Position numbers and translations under genes: made by a program
Shown here: positions 1 through 11,700 of the stretch, in pieces
Layout of the letters: each line of letters starts with the position of its first letter
Numbering within the stretch: position 1 is the stretch's first letter
The notes under the pieces: generated by a model
What the model was told of the DNA's origin: nothing
Databases searched by the model: none
What the model saw: only the letters and a program-made list of their open reading frames with translations
Origin: Ceratodon purpureus
Taxonomy: Eukaryota > Streptophyta > Bryopsida > Pseudoditrichales > Ditrichaceae
Length of the DNA stretch: 64,000 bases
Direction of reading: 5' to 3'
NCBI GenBank assembly: GCA_014871385.1
Contig: CM026426.1
Coordinates: 94,532,238-94,596,237, forward strand

Positions 1-1729
1 ATATGTAATGCAGTCATGGACAACGTATTCACGTGTTGATTCGTGTAGTATTTGTTGCGAGTAGTAATGCTGTAGATGATTTTCGAAATTCAGTCCATTT
101 GCTCTTCGCTCTTTTTATTTTATTTTATTATTTTTTTCCGCGTAGATAAAACAGTTTTCAACCAAGAATTCTATTGATATTTTCAAACAATTGTTTTTGG
201 GTATTCATCAGTACACTATCAATTCTTGAAGTATTCAATCAAGAATGTTAAGGGGATGCACTTTAGATATACCAATTTAGGAGTCATCTTCTCTGACGGC
301 ACTCCATTTTCAAAGGACAATCACGACAAATCAGGTGAGAAACATCATCCTGTTTAATTTGTGTTGTGTTTTGGGGATTCTGTATCGTTGTTTTTAAAAA
401 ACCATGGACTCTGACGGTACTCGAATTGGGTTACCTCCATAGATCCTCTCAAAAAGCTGTTGTTGCAAATGCCGGACATCTTACGAAAACCCAGACTGAG
501 GTAAAACCCTAAACCTTTCTTGTTATTATTTGCTGAATATATTGAAATCCTTCCATAAAAGTTGCGATGGATATAAAATTACTACAGATTATTTTTCTTA
601 CTATGAAGGATGTGTGTCAATCACCGCAAACCGACCACTGCACAACAATTGTTATTTACAAGGAAACGAGGTGACTACCTTGGAACGTGAGTGACTCTAT
701 ACTGAACATATGTGTCTGTCTCTCTCAGACGACCTTCATATTGCTTTGTAGTATATTCGATATGCATTCCGTGTCATAGTATGTCTTTTCACATTCTAAA
801 TAAGTCCAACAGACGCTTCGTATCCACGACGGAGGCGTAAACCATGTAAGTCAATGGATTCTACTCAGTTCATATCTGTTCTTTCACAATTTTCATTGTA
901 ATTCACTTTTTGTTTCACTTTGTTTTACGTGGACATTGTTCCAAACAATTGATATAGCTCGTCCTATTTAGTGTTTCTCTTTACATTTACTTTCAATGTT
1001 TTAGGCTGACTGATCGTCAATACCTTGTTTTGCCATTTCAATTCTTAATCTATTCATTGGACAGTTGAAATTGGGCCCGTGAATTGTTTGAGAATATCAT
1101 GTTTGCTCTTGTAATACGTTACAGGTTCTGATTCGAAGCTTTTTAGTGGACAAAGAGTTATGTCAAAGAAAACAGAGAGACAGAAGACGTTTTGAGAACA
1201 TCGACGTCTCCAAAATCAGTTAATCATAAACTACTCTACGTCAAATTCAGGTCGTATAAACAAGGGCCGTCTTCAACACGAGTTACAACAATATCAAACG
1301 GAATCCTTAGTACAAGAATGGAATCCTTCTGATTAATGTATGAAACAGTAGCAACATTGCAAAAAGGACGTCCAATCATTTTTTTGGCAATTACTTAGGA
1401 CGTCTGTCGTAAGTATGGATCAAATTTAGAACATGTCAGGTCTATAGTCTATATTTTACGACTCGCTATTTCCTCCTTTTCAGCCATTACCTTTTTTATT
1501 TAAAAAGCATATAATCAAGTATGTGTGTGTAAATCATTAGGTGTAAATAGGGGTGTTCAGAGCACATTTGAGGACCACTTGAAAGACCACTAGATATCAT
1601 TGCCGGGACGACCATACAAAGAGGACCCCACATGATGGCCCCAAACTCACTTGAATTTTAATGAGTTGCCAAGATGAGAGTGGACGCTAGAAATAAGTCA
1701 CTAGAAACTCATCAAGGAGGGTGGGGGGC
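1..1729. other. Non-coding stretch, nothing recognised
   Basis: AT-rich DNA with frequent stops in all frames and no protein I recognise. A telo-box-like AAAACCCTAAAC lies near 504-515. I see no RNA gene or repeat here. Confidence 0.5.
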
Positions 1730-2260
1730 TCTAGTATATGAGTCGTAATCCCACTTTGCCAATCGGAGGCAATTTTCGTGACATTATTAAAAATTTGTAT
1801 GATAATATTGTCGATGAAACCGAGATATATTCCTTCAAAAAGTTTTTGTCCATAACAATAATTTCATTTTATCCAATAAGATCAAATGCACATTTTTTGT
1901 CTAGCATAATCCTATATAAACCTCACAAGTTTGATCTTCTCCTCATTGAGAGCATTGAATCGTAGAATATTGTTGTTCATATGATTTAGGTACAATTTAG
2001 AGAGAATGAGCGTCTCCCTTGAGGTCATTGCTTATGAAACTATTCTTCAAGATTTGCTTCAACAGATGGCGAATGGACCTGACCTTTGGGAATCTGTAGG
2101 TTCTAGTAGAACATAATGTTGGAATCCTCCATCGACAATCACATTTCAAGATGTTGAGAATGCTCGTGATGTTTCGAAGCTTTGGAAGAGGGAGATTGAC
2201 AGCAGTTCGGAATATGCTTGCCTCCGATTGGCAAAGTGGGATTACGACTCATATACTAGA
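1730..2260. repeat. 43-bp perfect inverted repeat around a 445-bp spacer
   Basis: Positions 1730-1772 are the exact reverse complement of 2218-2260. The right arm lies inside a coding relic and reads as protein there, while the left arm is an inverted copy outside it. This fits an inverted duplication, or filler DNA from repair, better than a classical transposon, because no target duplication is visible. Confidence 0.85.
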
Positions 2261-2519
2261 TGGCATTAGACTTCAAAGGAAGATTATGAAGCACATTGAT
2301 TTAATGTGAACTGGAATATCTTCAAGAGCTCTTGGTCACTAGCTACTCCGATTAACAATGACAGATTATAGACAGCGTCATTAGGCGAATTTAGTTGCTG
2401 TGAGTTAGATGAGTTGAGGTCATTGCTTAGTGACAATAAGGACCTAGATTTGTGGCTGCAACCAGGAGAGAAACTGGCTCCAAGGCAAGGTATTTGGGTC
2501 TCTCCAAAGCATAGATGAG
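2007..2519 (+). pseudogene. Decayed coding relic, family unknown
   Basis: From the ATG at 2007 one frame reads as plausible soluble protein for about 170 codons. It is interrupted by TAA/TAG/TGA codons after GSSRT, TRWH, YEAH and NDRL, and ends after WVSPKHR. Amino-acid use looks protein-like (for example LRSLLSDNKDLDLW near 2420-2460). I do not recognise the family. The right arm of the flanking inverted repeat lies within it. It could be a dead transposon ORF or an exon of a dead host gene. Confidence 0.35.
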
Positions 2520-3480
2520 ATTAATATGGCTTTGACAAAGGTTACTGTAATTCAATCATTTTATATGTATTTGTTTCCAGATATTTCTTGTATTTTTTCC
2601 CCTTACTTCCTTATATCATCTTCATTATGGCTCCTTATCTTTCTTCCTTTACAAACCTCAGACATTAATTGCGCTTCTTTATATACCCTTATTGTAAGGT
2701 TTATAAATCCCATCTAATTAATTGTGTTTAGAATAATTTTTATAATTCCAAAATGCTAATTTCATCCTTCGTTTTTTGGGTTTAAGGTTCTTCTTATATT
2801 TTGAATTTGTCTTCTTGCTGTTGTTCCGTTATTTTAATTTGATATTTTTTTTAACTCTTCCTTTTCTGATTCATTGTAATTTATTCCTTTTGTTTTAAAT
2901 TGTTATTGTTTCTAAATAAATTTTCATATTTTCTTCACCCTTATTATTTTTGTTGTTACTATTCCTCCTCCCGCTTTAGTTTGAAAACCATTTCAATTCA
3001 TTTTAGTTTTATGGTGTAATTTTATTTAATTTAATTTATTTATTTTTTCAATTTGTCCTCATTTTTAATTATTATAGTTCTTTCTCTACAGTTCTTTTAT
3101 ATTTTTATACCCTTTATATGAATTACATTGCAACCATAGCAGAAGATTTAAAAGCCCGTTTGATGAAATGAATTTCCACGCTAATATGTACTTCTCTCAT
3201 GACTGTTCACGTCCGGTTAGTCCACTTCTAATGAAATTGTTCTCTAGTTCTAATGAAGGTGCCTCCTATAAATCAATGTCTTCACACATTTGCAACGTGA
3301 ATATTTAATATGGGCATGTGGTTAGCGGCTTGGATCATCAGTGGCCATCATTACTTCTTGGGCTCACGTTGTCTTCGCTTGTTTAAAATAGTAATATGGT
3401 TTAGGGTCCTTTTTTCTTGCTAGTGGAGAGTTTTTGCGGGATATTTGTTACAAACATAGAGAAAGGTTGGGGGTGGCTGC
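2520..3480. other. AT-rich non-coding DNA
   Basis: T-rich, with multiple stops in every frame and no recognisable repeat or gene. Confidence 0.5.
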
Positions 3481-4592
3481 GTGGTAGATACAAAAATGAC
3501 TGGGAAGAGGAAGAAGGGGAGCAAGCAACATAGAACTAGACAGCAGTGTTCAATCCACCGTGCTCCTGATGTCCAGGAGGTTAGCGACGACAACACTGCA
3601 ACTCGGAGTGATGGAGAAGGCGGCAGTGACAGAGATTTCAGCACTGAAGAGTTTGCTGACCCATTTGAACTTGGAGACATCGAAGAAGAAGTGCGTCAAC
3701 GGATGCTTGTTGCAGCACCTATGCTATTGGGACGTGAAGGAGAGTATGGAAAGGAGTTCTTTACTAATGTGGTGGGCCTTTCAGATCAAGGGCCGCTATT
3801 ACGGGATGTTTCCAAGTGCTACAGTTTCATTTCACATGATGAAGTCACTTCAGTGTGGAAGGAATGTGTTTCAAAGGGAAGATACGATTTCTCTAGGTGC
3901 AAAGATGAGGAGCAACTGAAGTAGTTCAGAAAGCAGTATTTCAAGGTCTACGGTAACAGACCCCATAACAACTATTCCTGTCTACGTTTCCTTAAGGCTT
4001 GCTTTGCAACTTTTGTTTATGAAAAGCTAGTGAATTGGTGTGCGGAGGCCTTGGACCGACACGAAGCTCGCCTAAAGAACGCATGGCAAAATCCAACTAA
4101 GCTAGAGCCAGTCGCAACTTGATGCCGAGTTGAAGGTCTGATCACGATAGTCAAGGACTTATGTAGTACACGTAGAGGTAGAGCAGGACCTGATCTTCTG
4201 GTTCGAGAACTTCAGGCAGCGTTGGAAGTGGAGTAGCAGAAGTTTGATGTTGTGAAAGATGTTGAGGAGCGTCTTCAACAATTGCGACAGAGGTACAAAA
4301 CTAGTCTAGAAGGATGAGTGCCGAAGAAGATTCGAACAACAAGTATGTTTTGAAGCTCAAGGAGGCGCGGCAGATCCTACGTACAGAGGGTGCCACTGCA
4401 TTATACAAGAAAAGGATCAAGGAGTCAGAGGCATTGTACAAGGAACTCGCTCACATGAGGGAGGCTGATGCTCAAATCCGGGAGAATGTGGTTCAGTTGG
4501 AATTGCTGATGGGAAACGAAGCTCAAGCTCTAGAGGTTGCAAATGAAGACTTACAAAACAGTCGGGCAGCAGTTACGGCCGCAAGGGGACAG
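3481..4592 (+). pseudogene. Coiled-coil protein pseudogene (stops plus frameshift)
   Basis: One frame runs from about 3481 to 4316 as convincing protein: a basic start (TGKRKKGSKQ), an acidic stretch, then helical sequence. It is broken by TAG at 3922, TGA near 4120, TAG near 4234 and TGA at about 4316. A second frame from ATG 4314 continues as a strong coiled coil of Glu/Lys/Ala heptads for about 93 residues. It ends at a good splice donor (GGACAG|GTACTT) near 4592, so a downstream exon once existed. The style resembles the helical ORF at 47.9-48.4 kb, but I cannot show homology. No family is recognised. Every TAG/TGA is one transition away from a Trp, Gln or Arg codon. Confidence 0.5.
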
Positions 4593-5290
4593 GTACTTAC
4601 CATAAAAACATCAAGAGTGTTTCATTATCCAAAACAACAATCAATTCCACCATTGGGTTATCCAAGTAAAGATGGTTGTGCTTACCGTGGTCAAGGTTCC
4701 ATTTCGAAAGCTGCTATTCTATCCTCCTCTGGCTGTTTTCTTCACCCTCCTTGTGGAGTAGAGATGATATCATGCCAGAATTATCGATGCAAGATCTACA
4801 AAGACCTCCTACTAGCATCTTCTCCAATATACCTTGCAGAACCATGGGTTGCACAGTTTGGTGGGGAGTTGAATTCCCAACAAGAAATCGAGTGTACAAG
4901 CTTTGCAGCTGTTTTGAAGGCCGCAAGTGATAGTATCAATGCTCCAACAATTATTGGAAACAAGAGTTGACAAGACCACCACCTATTATTATAAAGCACG
5001 AGGGAGCTCAATTTCAATCGGAATTTGTATCAGCACTTCATTTTGTTTTTTTTGGCTTACATCTTAGCATACTTCTAGCTGAAGTATTATGGGCGTATCT
5101 TAGACAAAATCATTTTATAATCTAACTACTAAATGGATTGACTGTAGCAGATATTGATATGTTAGTTGTAAGGTTTTCAGACTGTCCAGGGGTCTACAAA
5201 AACTTGAACGACAATGCGTTACTTGTTGAGGCTGATATAATAATTATTGATTATATAATGTGTTTGTATCGTTATGACATGAAATCGTTA
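4593..5290. other. No gene recognised
   Basis: After the donor near 4592 the frame continues without protein character. No acceptor and exon pair is convincing. Confidence 0.4.
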
Positions 5291-5299
5291 TGACATGTG

Positions 5300-5450
5300 T
5301 TTGTATCAAGTGACGGCGAGGGAGGGGATGGGACAAGGAGTGACGGTGAGGTAGAGGGATATGGTGAGGGACAGGGAGTGAATGCGAGGGATGGAAGGGG
5401 GGGTTGGGACAGGGAGTGATGGTGAGGTAGAGAGAGATGGGCAACGAAAA
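5300..5450. repeat. G-rich minisatellite (GGGACAGGGAGTG family)
   Basis: Imperfect copies of GGGACAGGGAGTG and GACGGTGAGGTAGAG alternate here. The same core recurs at 7060-7215 and 7300-7420, where it lies between exons of the methylase-like gene. Confidence 0.7.
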
Positions 5451-5639
5451 TAACAAAACTGGCATAAGAAGTATCATATACAATAAAAGGAGTATTAGGC
5501 CCAGGCAAATTATAAGAAGACATAATCCATATAAAAGGGAGGTACAAATATAAAAAATGGAATGAACAAGGACGTCCAAAATCATGTAGAGTCTCATGGT
5601 CCAAATAATGTAGAGTCTCATGGTACAAATTCGTCTTCA

Positions 5640-8468
5640 CTCTCAGAGGCACTCAGATCTAAGAAAATACGGGCCCTAGGGATCGAATTTCTCGCAAGTA
5701 GAGGAGGACTTGCTAGTGCTTTGTGAAGATTCTTCTGCAATTCGGTTTGCCATATTATCTACGTAACAAGGAAGTAGAAGGTTGGAGGTAGTGGATGACC
5801 TGTCCAAGAGGTAATAGGACTATTTAGGTTGGAGTTAGCGGGTGACTGGTACCTACTCCAAGAGCTCATCTGACTCAAACTGCAGTACAATGTAATAGTT
5901 AGTTCTAACTCGGATTTTGTAACTTAAAATATGTAAAACGACAAATTGACATAAAAGAACTTACTTACAGAGGTCAATTTGCTCCATGTCGGGCAAGGGT
6001 TCTTCATTGTCCACCATGATAGCATTAGGAACCTCTGGGGCTGGGGTGATCTAGAAAGGCTGGAGTACCTCTTTAAAAATATCAGTATCAGCTTCGAGGG
6101 CAAGTATCTGCCTGCCAGTATACATAGCCGCCCAAATAGAAGCTCGTGAGATTATCAATACAGCTAGAAGATTTCTATAGAAAAGTGCAACACAATTAAA
6201 TCGCAGAATAAAACAAAGAAAAAGGTTATACCTGTTCCACCAGTGAGGTCGACGATTATGCCCTCATTTGGGCTAAGGCTCGTAATAAACAACTCTAGTA
6301 GAGACACTGCTTCCTCCTTAGGACCCCTCTACATCCTCCCATCCTTCTTCACTTTAAGAGCCGACTCCTTGGTGACAACGTTGTGGATACAGTCGTCTTT
6401 CAGAAGGTTAACTTTGCCAAAACAAGGGTCGTGCTGTATCACCAAATTCTTTGGTGGCCTTGATGAATGATCCAGAGATCGAACCATCAATGTTGCTCTA
6501 AACATCAGAGTCTAAAAAACAAACATAGAAACAATTAGAGAGTCATGGCTTGGCAAGTAAAACGCAAGAAATGGGGGAAATGATGAGAAGAGATCTGCTT
6601 ACATATTTGGAGGGAGTAGTGGGATGAGATAAATGCATCAAGTTTACGATCATCCAGTCATCCTTGGGCTTCGAATTTGTTGTTGTTAAGCCAAGCCGCA
6701 ATCTCTCTCTTCAACTGCGGGTTGTCTGGATGGAATAATAGAAGGGCCCCTTCCTTGTGCATATACTTCCGAAAAAAGCCTATTACTATCTTCAGGAAAT
6801 CAAGTACCAAAGCATTCCAATCAGGCACCGTTGGAGATAGTGAAGAGAGTCTGGGGACATGTAAGCCATCAGGGATTTCTGCAATCACCAAGTCAGCAGC
6901 CGATCTGACCTATTGGATTCCGTCAAAGAAAAATTGTCTCTTCGCTCCAAAATGCTTGGCATATATACACATTAAGCATTAGTAATTCAATTGTCCAGTA
7001 ATGCACTTGTCCAAAGTGAAGGAGAGCATCCCTCCAATACACTGCCGTTGCCGACAGTGCCTTAGGAGAAAGGGAGTGCCTGCGAGGGAGGAGGAGTAAG
7101 GGAGGGACAGGGAGTGCCCGCGAGGGAGGGACAGTAAGGGAGGGACAGGGAGTGCCCGCAAGGGTGGGGGAGTAAGGGAGGGATAGGGAGAGCCCGCGAG
7201 GGAGGGTGGGTTACACCACCATGGGAAACACCGTTACTGGCAGTGTCTAAGGAAAGATGGAGAGGATAACGAGGGGCGGGATTGGGAGTCGGACAAAGGG
7301 GCGAGAGTTTTGGAGTGGCCGCGAGGAAGGGGAATAGGGGAGGGACAAGGAGTGCCCCCGAGGGAGGGGGTTAAGGGAGGTATAGGGAGTGCTTGCAAGG
7401 GAAGGACAATAATGGAGTGAACGGTATGAAAAATAAACATGATCCGTACCTCTGATAAAAACGCAACTGAATTATTGAATGCTTGCGGAAACTTTTTATG
7501 CAAAGCCTTGTACTTCAGCATATTATGGAATGAGTCATTTATAATGAGAACTCTGGATAGACTTGCGGATGATGTGCCCCCCCTAAGAGAGGGCCATAAT
7601 CTTCAATGATGAGGGCGTAAAATCTCGAATTCTCTCAGCAGGCGCCTTCCTAGGCTGTACAGTAGCGCCAAGTGTCCGACCTCCAGTTTGGCCTCGTTTC
7701 TTGGATTGCGTTTCGAGGATGCTAGTGTTGTTAAGAGCAACTCCTTCCTGCTCAACCTGCTCTCTCCGCTCATTGCTCGCAGCGGTATTGGCTGGGATGT
7801 CCTCGTTGTCCCCATCGTCCCTTGCCTCCATGGCTTTGCGCTTCGCTCTGCGGAATTTGCCCTTCCTCTTAGCTTTAGTCGGAGCTCCAAATGGAGACTG
7901 AGATTCAGACCCAGGAGGTGTACCTACTTGGAGCTTCGCCAGCGCTGGCTGGAGGGAATCCCGAAGAGAGATATCGAAAGAAGGAGGCTTCATAGGTGGG
8001 CAGTCCAAATACCACCAACAACGCTCGTAATGGCGTGCATCCCAAGCCTTCATTATGGCTTGGGTGTACATACACTCCGAACCACTAGTGCCAATGTAAT
8101 TAGGGAAGAATGCTGGGACCTTAGACACGGCCTTCCTTGGGAACAAAATGTACTTGAAGTAACGGTAGATGACCCTCCGCAAGACCTGGTTGAAATTAGG
8201 TTGCTGCTACGCTGTCTTGTTTTTGTGAACTACATCAGAATCCTTAAATTCTCGAAAGAATGCCGTGTCCTATAGACAACATCGCATCGCTTCTACATAG
8301 TCGAATATTGTCTCCATAGGGTCTTGTCCATCCGGGTTGTAGCTGATCTCTACAATCATCTCCTCCACCACGCCATTGAAGTGCTCCTATACCTCAACAT
8401 CCAACTAAAAAAACACTCAGTAGAAGGTAAGCTAACATGGCGATTTCACTTCTCCCATTGACAGAAAA
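5640..8468 (-). pseudogene. Beta-class DNA N4/N6-methyltransferase-like gene, decayed
   Basis: A multi-exon minus-strand gene. Exon-like blocks: about 8420-7583 (contains SECMYTQAIMKAWDAR and a basic KAKRKGKFRRAKRK tail), 7560-7450 (LIINDSFHNMLKYKALHKKF), about 6955-6603, 6497-6232, 6142-5969 and from 5879. Block 6955-6603 reads DLVIAEIPDGLH, then DW, then KEGALLLFHPDN. This matches motif IV of N4/N6 methylases (D-L-I-x-x-D-P-P-Y-G) and the following strand, but DPPY is replaced by EIPD. Blocks 6497-6232 and 6142-5969 join in phase to give SPNEGIIVDLTGGTAS and ILALEAD, which look like SAM-binding motifs I and II. The order IV then I is the beta-class order. In-frame TAGs near 8390, 8272, 8215 and 6331, plus a frameshift near 6660, argue for a dead copy. 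Its 5' exons would lie beyond the transposon at 8469. Fold assignment by eye; activity unlikely. Confidence 0.5.
7060..7215. repeat. G-rich minisatellite, unit about 38 bp
   Basis: Repeated GAGGGAGG...AAGGGAGGGACAGGGAGTGCCCGC units, about four imperfect copies, inside an apparent intron of the methylase-like gene. A related block lies at 7300-7420. Confidence 0.75.
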
Positions 8469-8734
8469 CTCGGGGGGTTCACTTAGTGTATTTTGGTATA
8501 GGCACCTAAGATAACGGTGTATTCTATATGGGGGTATTAATCTTTTTTGGTTGATTTATAGGCACCCTATTATTATTTAATTATGTAATATCAAGTATTA
8601 TACACTATCGTATATTTCTTTAACTTAACACCAATTATCAAATAAATACCATGGTATATTACAAAAAATATAATGCTCATCAACATCCTCACTTTCCACA
8701 AAAAAATTCAACATAATGAAATAATCAATTTTAT

Positions 8735-11700
8735 TTATTTTCTACTAGAAATAAATTCAGCAAGAGCCTCAGCATCAGTAACATCAAGAGTGTACACATT
8801 GTGACGCTCATTGTAGCTCATAGTAACTGAACTTATAAGTGTTTCTAAATCTACCGATATACTATCTGTCAAGTCGTACTTGAATTTTAAGTGGCCTAGG
8901 GCTCTTGAAAAATAATTCAAGTGCACTGCAATCGTTATGGACGGCTTATTCATCAAGTCCACTGGTTGATTAAGTCTCCCCCAACTATTTCCTTTCTTCA
9001 CCTTCATCCGCTGTATTCTACCTAGATACCACAGACCTTGATCCACAGCAGCAGTAACCGGTGCTGCCATACCCTTTCGTCCCCCCTTCTGTTTATTTCT
9101 TTTTTGAACAGCCTTTACAGCAGATAATTGAGTCGTGGATATTCTCTGAACAAAATAGACTCCAACATCTGTTCCTACTCCAACATCTGTTCCTACTCCA
9201 ACAAAACATGTTGAAGAACTATTTGCAGCAGCTAGATAAGACTCAGAGTTGTTGAAATAAACCGATGACTTCACACGAGTTAGCCTATCCTTACTCAAAA
9301 ATGGATTGACATTTAGTTGGCTAACCAATGTCGATTTGAAAATAATATTATCTTCAAATTTCACTGTGTTTCTGAACGGGACAGTGTTCTGAACGATGAC
9401 ATTCTCTTGTGACGCAGAAGAGATCATCTCATTTACAATACCTCTGACCTCGTCTTCGACCGTTGCAGCATGATCGATACCATCATCGAACACCAAGGAG
9501 GTCTCCACTTCGTCGCCTAGAAGGGGCTCAGTTTGTAATTCAACAGAAACTCTAACGTCTTCACGCATGACTTCACCATCTCCATCCTCTCCTTGAACCG
9601 GCCTTGTAGCGGGTTTAAAAGACATGAACGTTTTATCCTCTGATTCCAACAACCAAGGATCTGTGAACTACTTTCGATTCTTTGCTTGAATTGAAGGGGC
9701 CATATTACATGAGTTAATCAATCCCTGAGCTTGCTTAAAGCCCTCTTTTAACGCTTCGACAACTAGGTCGTCTACACCCAACACGAAACCTCATTAGTAC
9801 ACTTGGCCATATTCATTAGAGTTATGCTAAAAGAGAAGTTGTGTGAATCAAGATAACATACCTGTTTCAACTACAGTGTAGTCACTTAAATCAGCAATCG
9901 TCTCTCCTGGCTGCAGCGGATGTAGCTGGTCCCATACATTGCACATTTTGTTATGTGCTCGATTGAAAGTCAGACCATTGCTTCCATATTCAATTGCAGA
10001 CAATTGATTCATGGCATTTGCACACTGAATGAGCTCTTGAAAGTCATACACGCGTTCCATACCAGCCATGCCTCCCACTTTGCTAAAAAATATCTCGCAA
10101 CTATCTGAACCCGTAAGATGGAACGGAATCTCTAGGTGCCGGTAATTGTCACGAAAAGTAACAATTAAGAGAACGATAATGTGACATGACATAGTGATGT
10201 CTATAAAACATTGATTTGACACAAAACAATCAGCCAATGTTACAGTCATTGAGTTTCCACCAACACCGTGACTACCGTGTTTAATCCACAGACGCCAGAG
10301 CCTAAGGAAAAAACAAACCCTTGCTGCCACCACAATCTTGCTACGTAAGTCCAAAAGAGGAGACAGAAACAAATCAATGTAATCGCTGCAGATGGAAAGA
10401 TATGTTTGTGTGCCCAATGTGCGCTCTTGATGCATCCCCATGCCCCGCACAACTTCAAGGCACTTCTGAACTCGTTGCTGGCAGATCCTTTGAGCACTCC
10501 CCCAGTTTTGTCTGTCTTTACGAACAATGTCCTCTTGTTTGAGCCCATGCTCTTCCAATTTGAACTTGTTGTATATTCCCTCAATGTGTTGAATGCAAGC
10601 AACATCCATTCCAAGTTGAAGTGTCTTAGCAAGACTATCCAACGGATTTATGAGCTTCTTTCCATTGTGAATAAAACCTTGATCGTGTAATCCCATACTC
10701 TCGCCATCAGCATTTAAGAGAACAGATAGCTTCCAGCCCACCCACGGTATTGATCGTCTATTTTGTGTAACATCGTCACACAAATAATCTTGTAACATAA
10801 GTTGTCGACGCCTACTATCACCATCTGAGGCGTGCCCGATAATAGGACCCACAACCTGCTTGCACTCGACAGCCCACATCTTTTCCATGTTTAGCCACTG
10901 TTCTCGAACCCAAGGCGACTTGAAAGAGTTGCAAATACAGCAAATGGCTATCACAAGTCGGGGGAGCTTTACATGTAATGGATTGACCATAATCACCCTT
11001 GCAAAAGTACCCATCCTACAGTTCTGGAAGCTGTCGAGGATCTTGTTGTAGCCACCTTCGTCGTCACCAACTAAAACACTATATCCAGCTTCGCAAATGT
11101 GATCTTCCACCCTTCCACAAAACCCAATCAGCGTGTCATATCGGCTCTCCCAGGAAACTCGAGTCTTGATTTTGGTTTCGTCTTCTGCCATGAGAACAGG
11201 AATGGGTCCAACCAATCCACACGCTTCTATAGCATTCTTGTAGATTGACGCCACTGCTGTGAATATTTCAGGCCTAAATCCACCCACAAACTGCACACCT
11301 TTTTTGTTTGCTAACTTCACAGTAGACAATGAGGGCCCCGATAAGTTTAATGAAAACAAATCGGTTAAGCATCTACCCCCATATAATTTAACTGTTTGGG
11401 CAAATGCTACGGTGTTTGAGCTGTATCTATTTCCCTTGGCCGACTTCTTATTTAGATTATTACCAACGTCTACAATAAAATCCCAGAGGGCTGCTTTTCC
11501 TCCAAACGCTTTAGTTTTATGTGCCAGAATAATGTTGTTACATAGTTTCAACACATCCCTTCTATTCTCACACTCTGCAACTGCCTCTCTTAACGTTGGC
11601 CTGGTGATTTTCAATTGACACACTAACGCCTTCATCCTACATAGCTTCTGTTTAGCAAGCCGAATTTCGTACGCTCTATGCTTAGAATACTGAAACAATT

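Noticed and set aside
8735..9652. Separate 305-codon gene starting at TTG 9652
   Set aside because: No ATG at its start; splicing from 9862 to 9660 joins it in phase to the large transposase exon.
9661..9820. Alternative acceptor near 9808 (GGGTGTAG) for exon 2
   Set aside because: It gives an in-frame TAG just before the conserved exon-2 sequence; the acceptor at 9661 avoids this.
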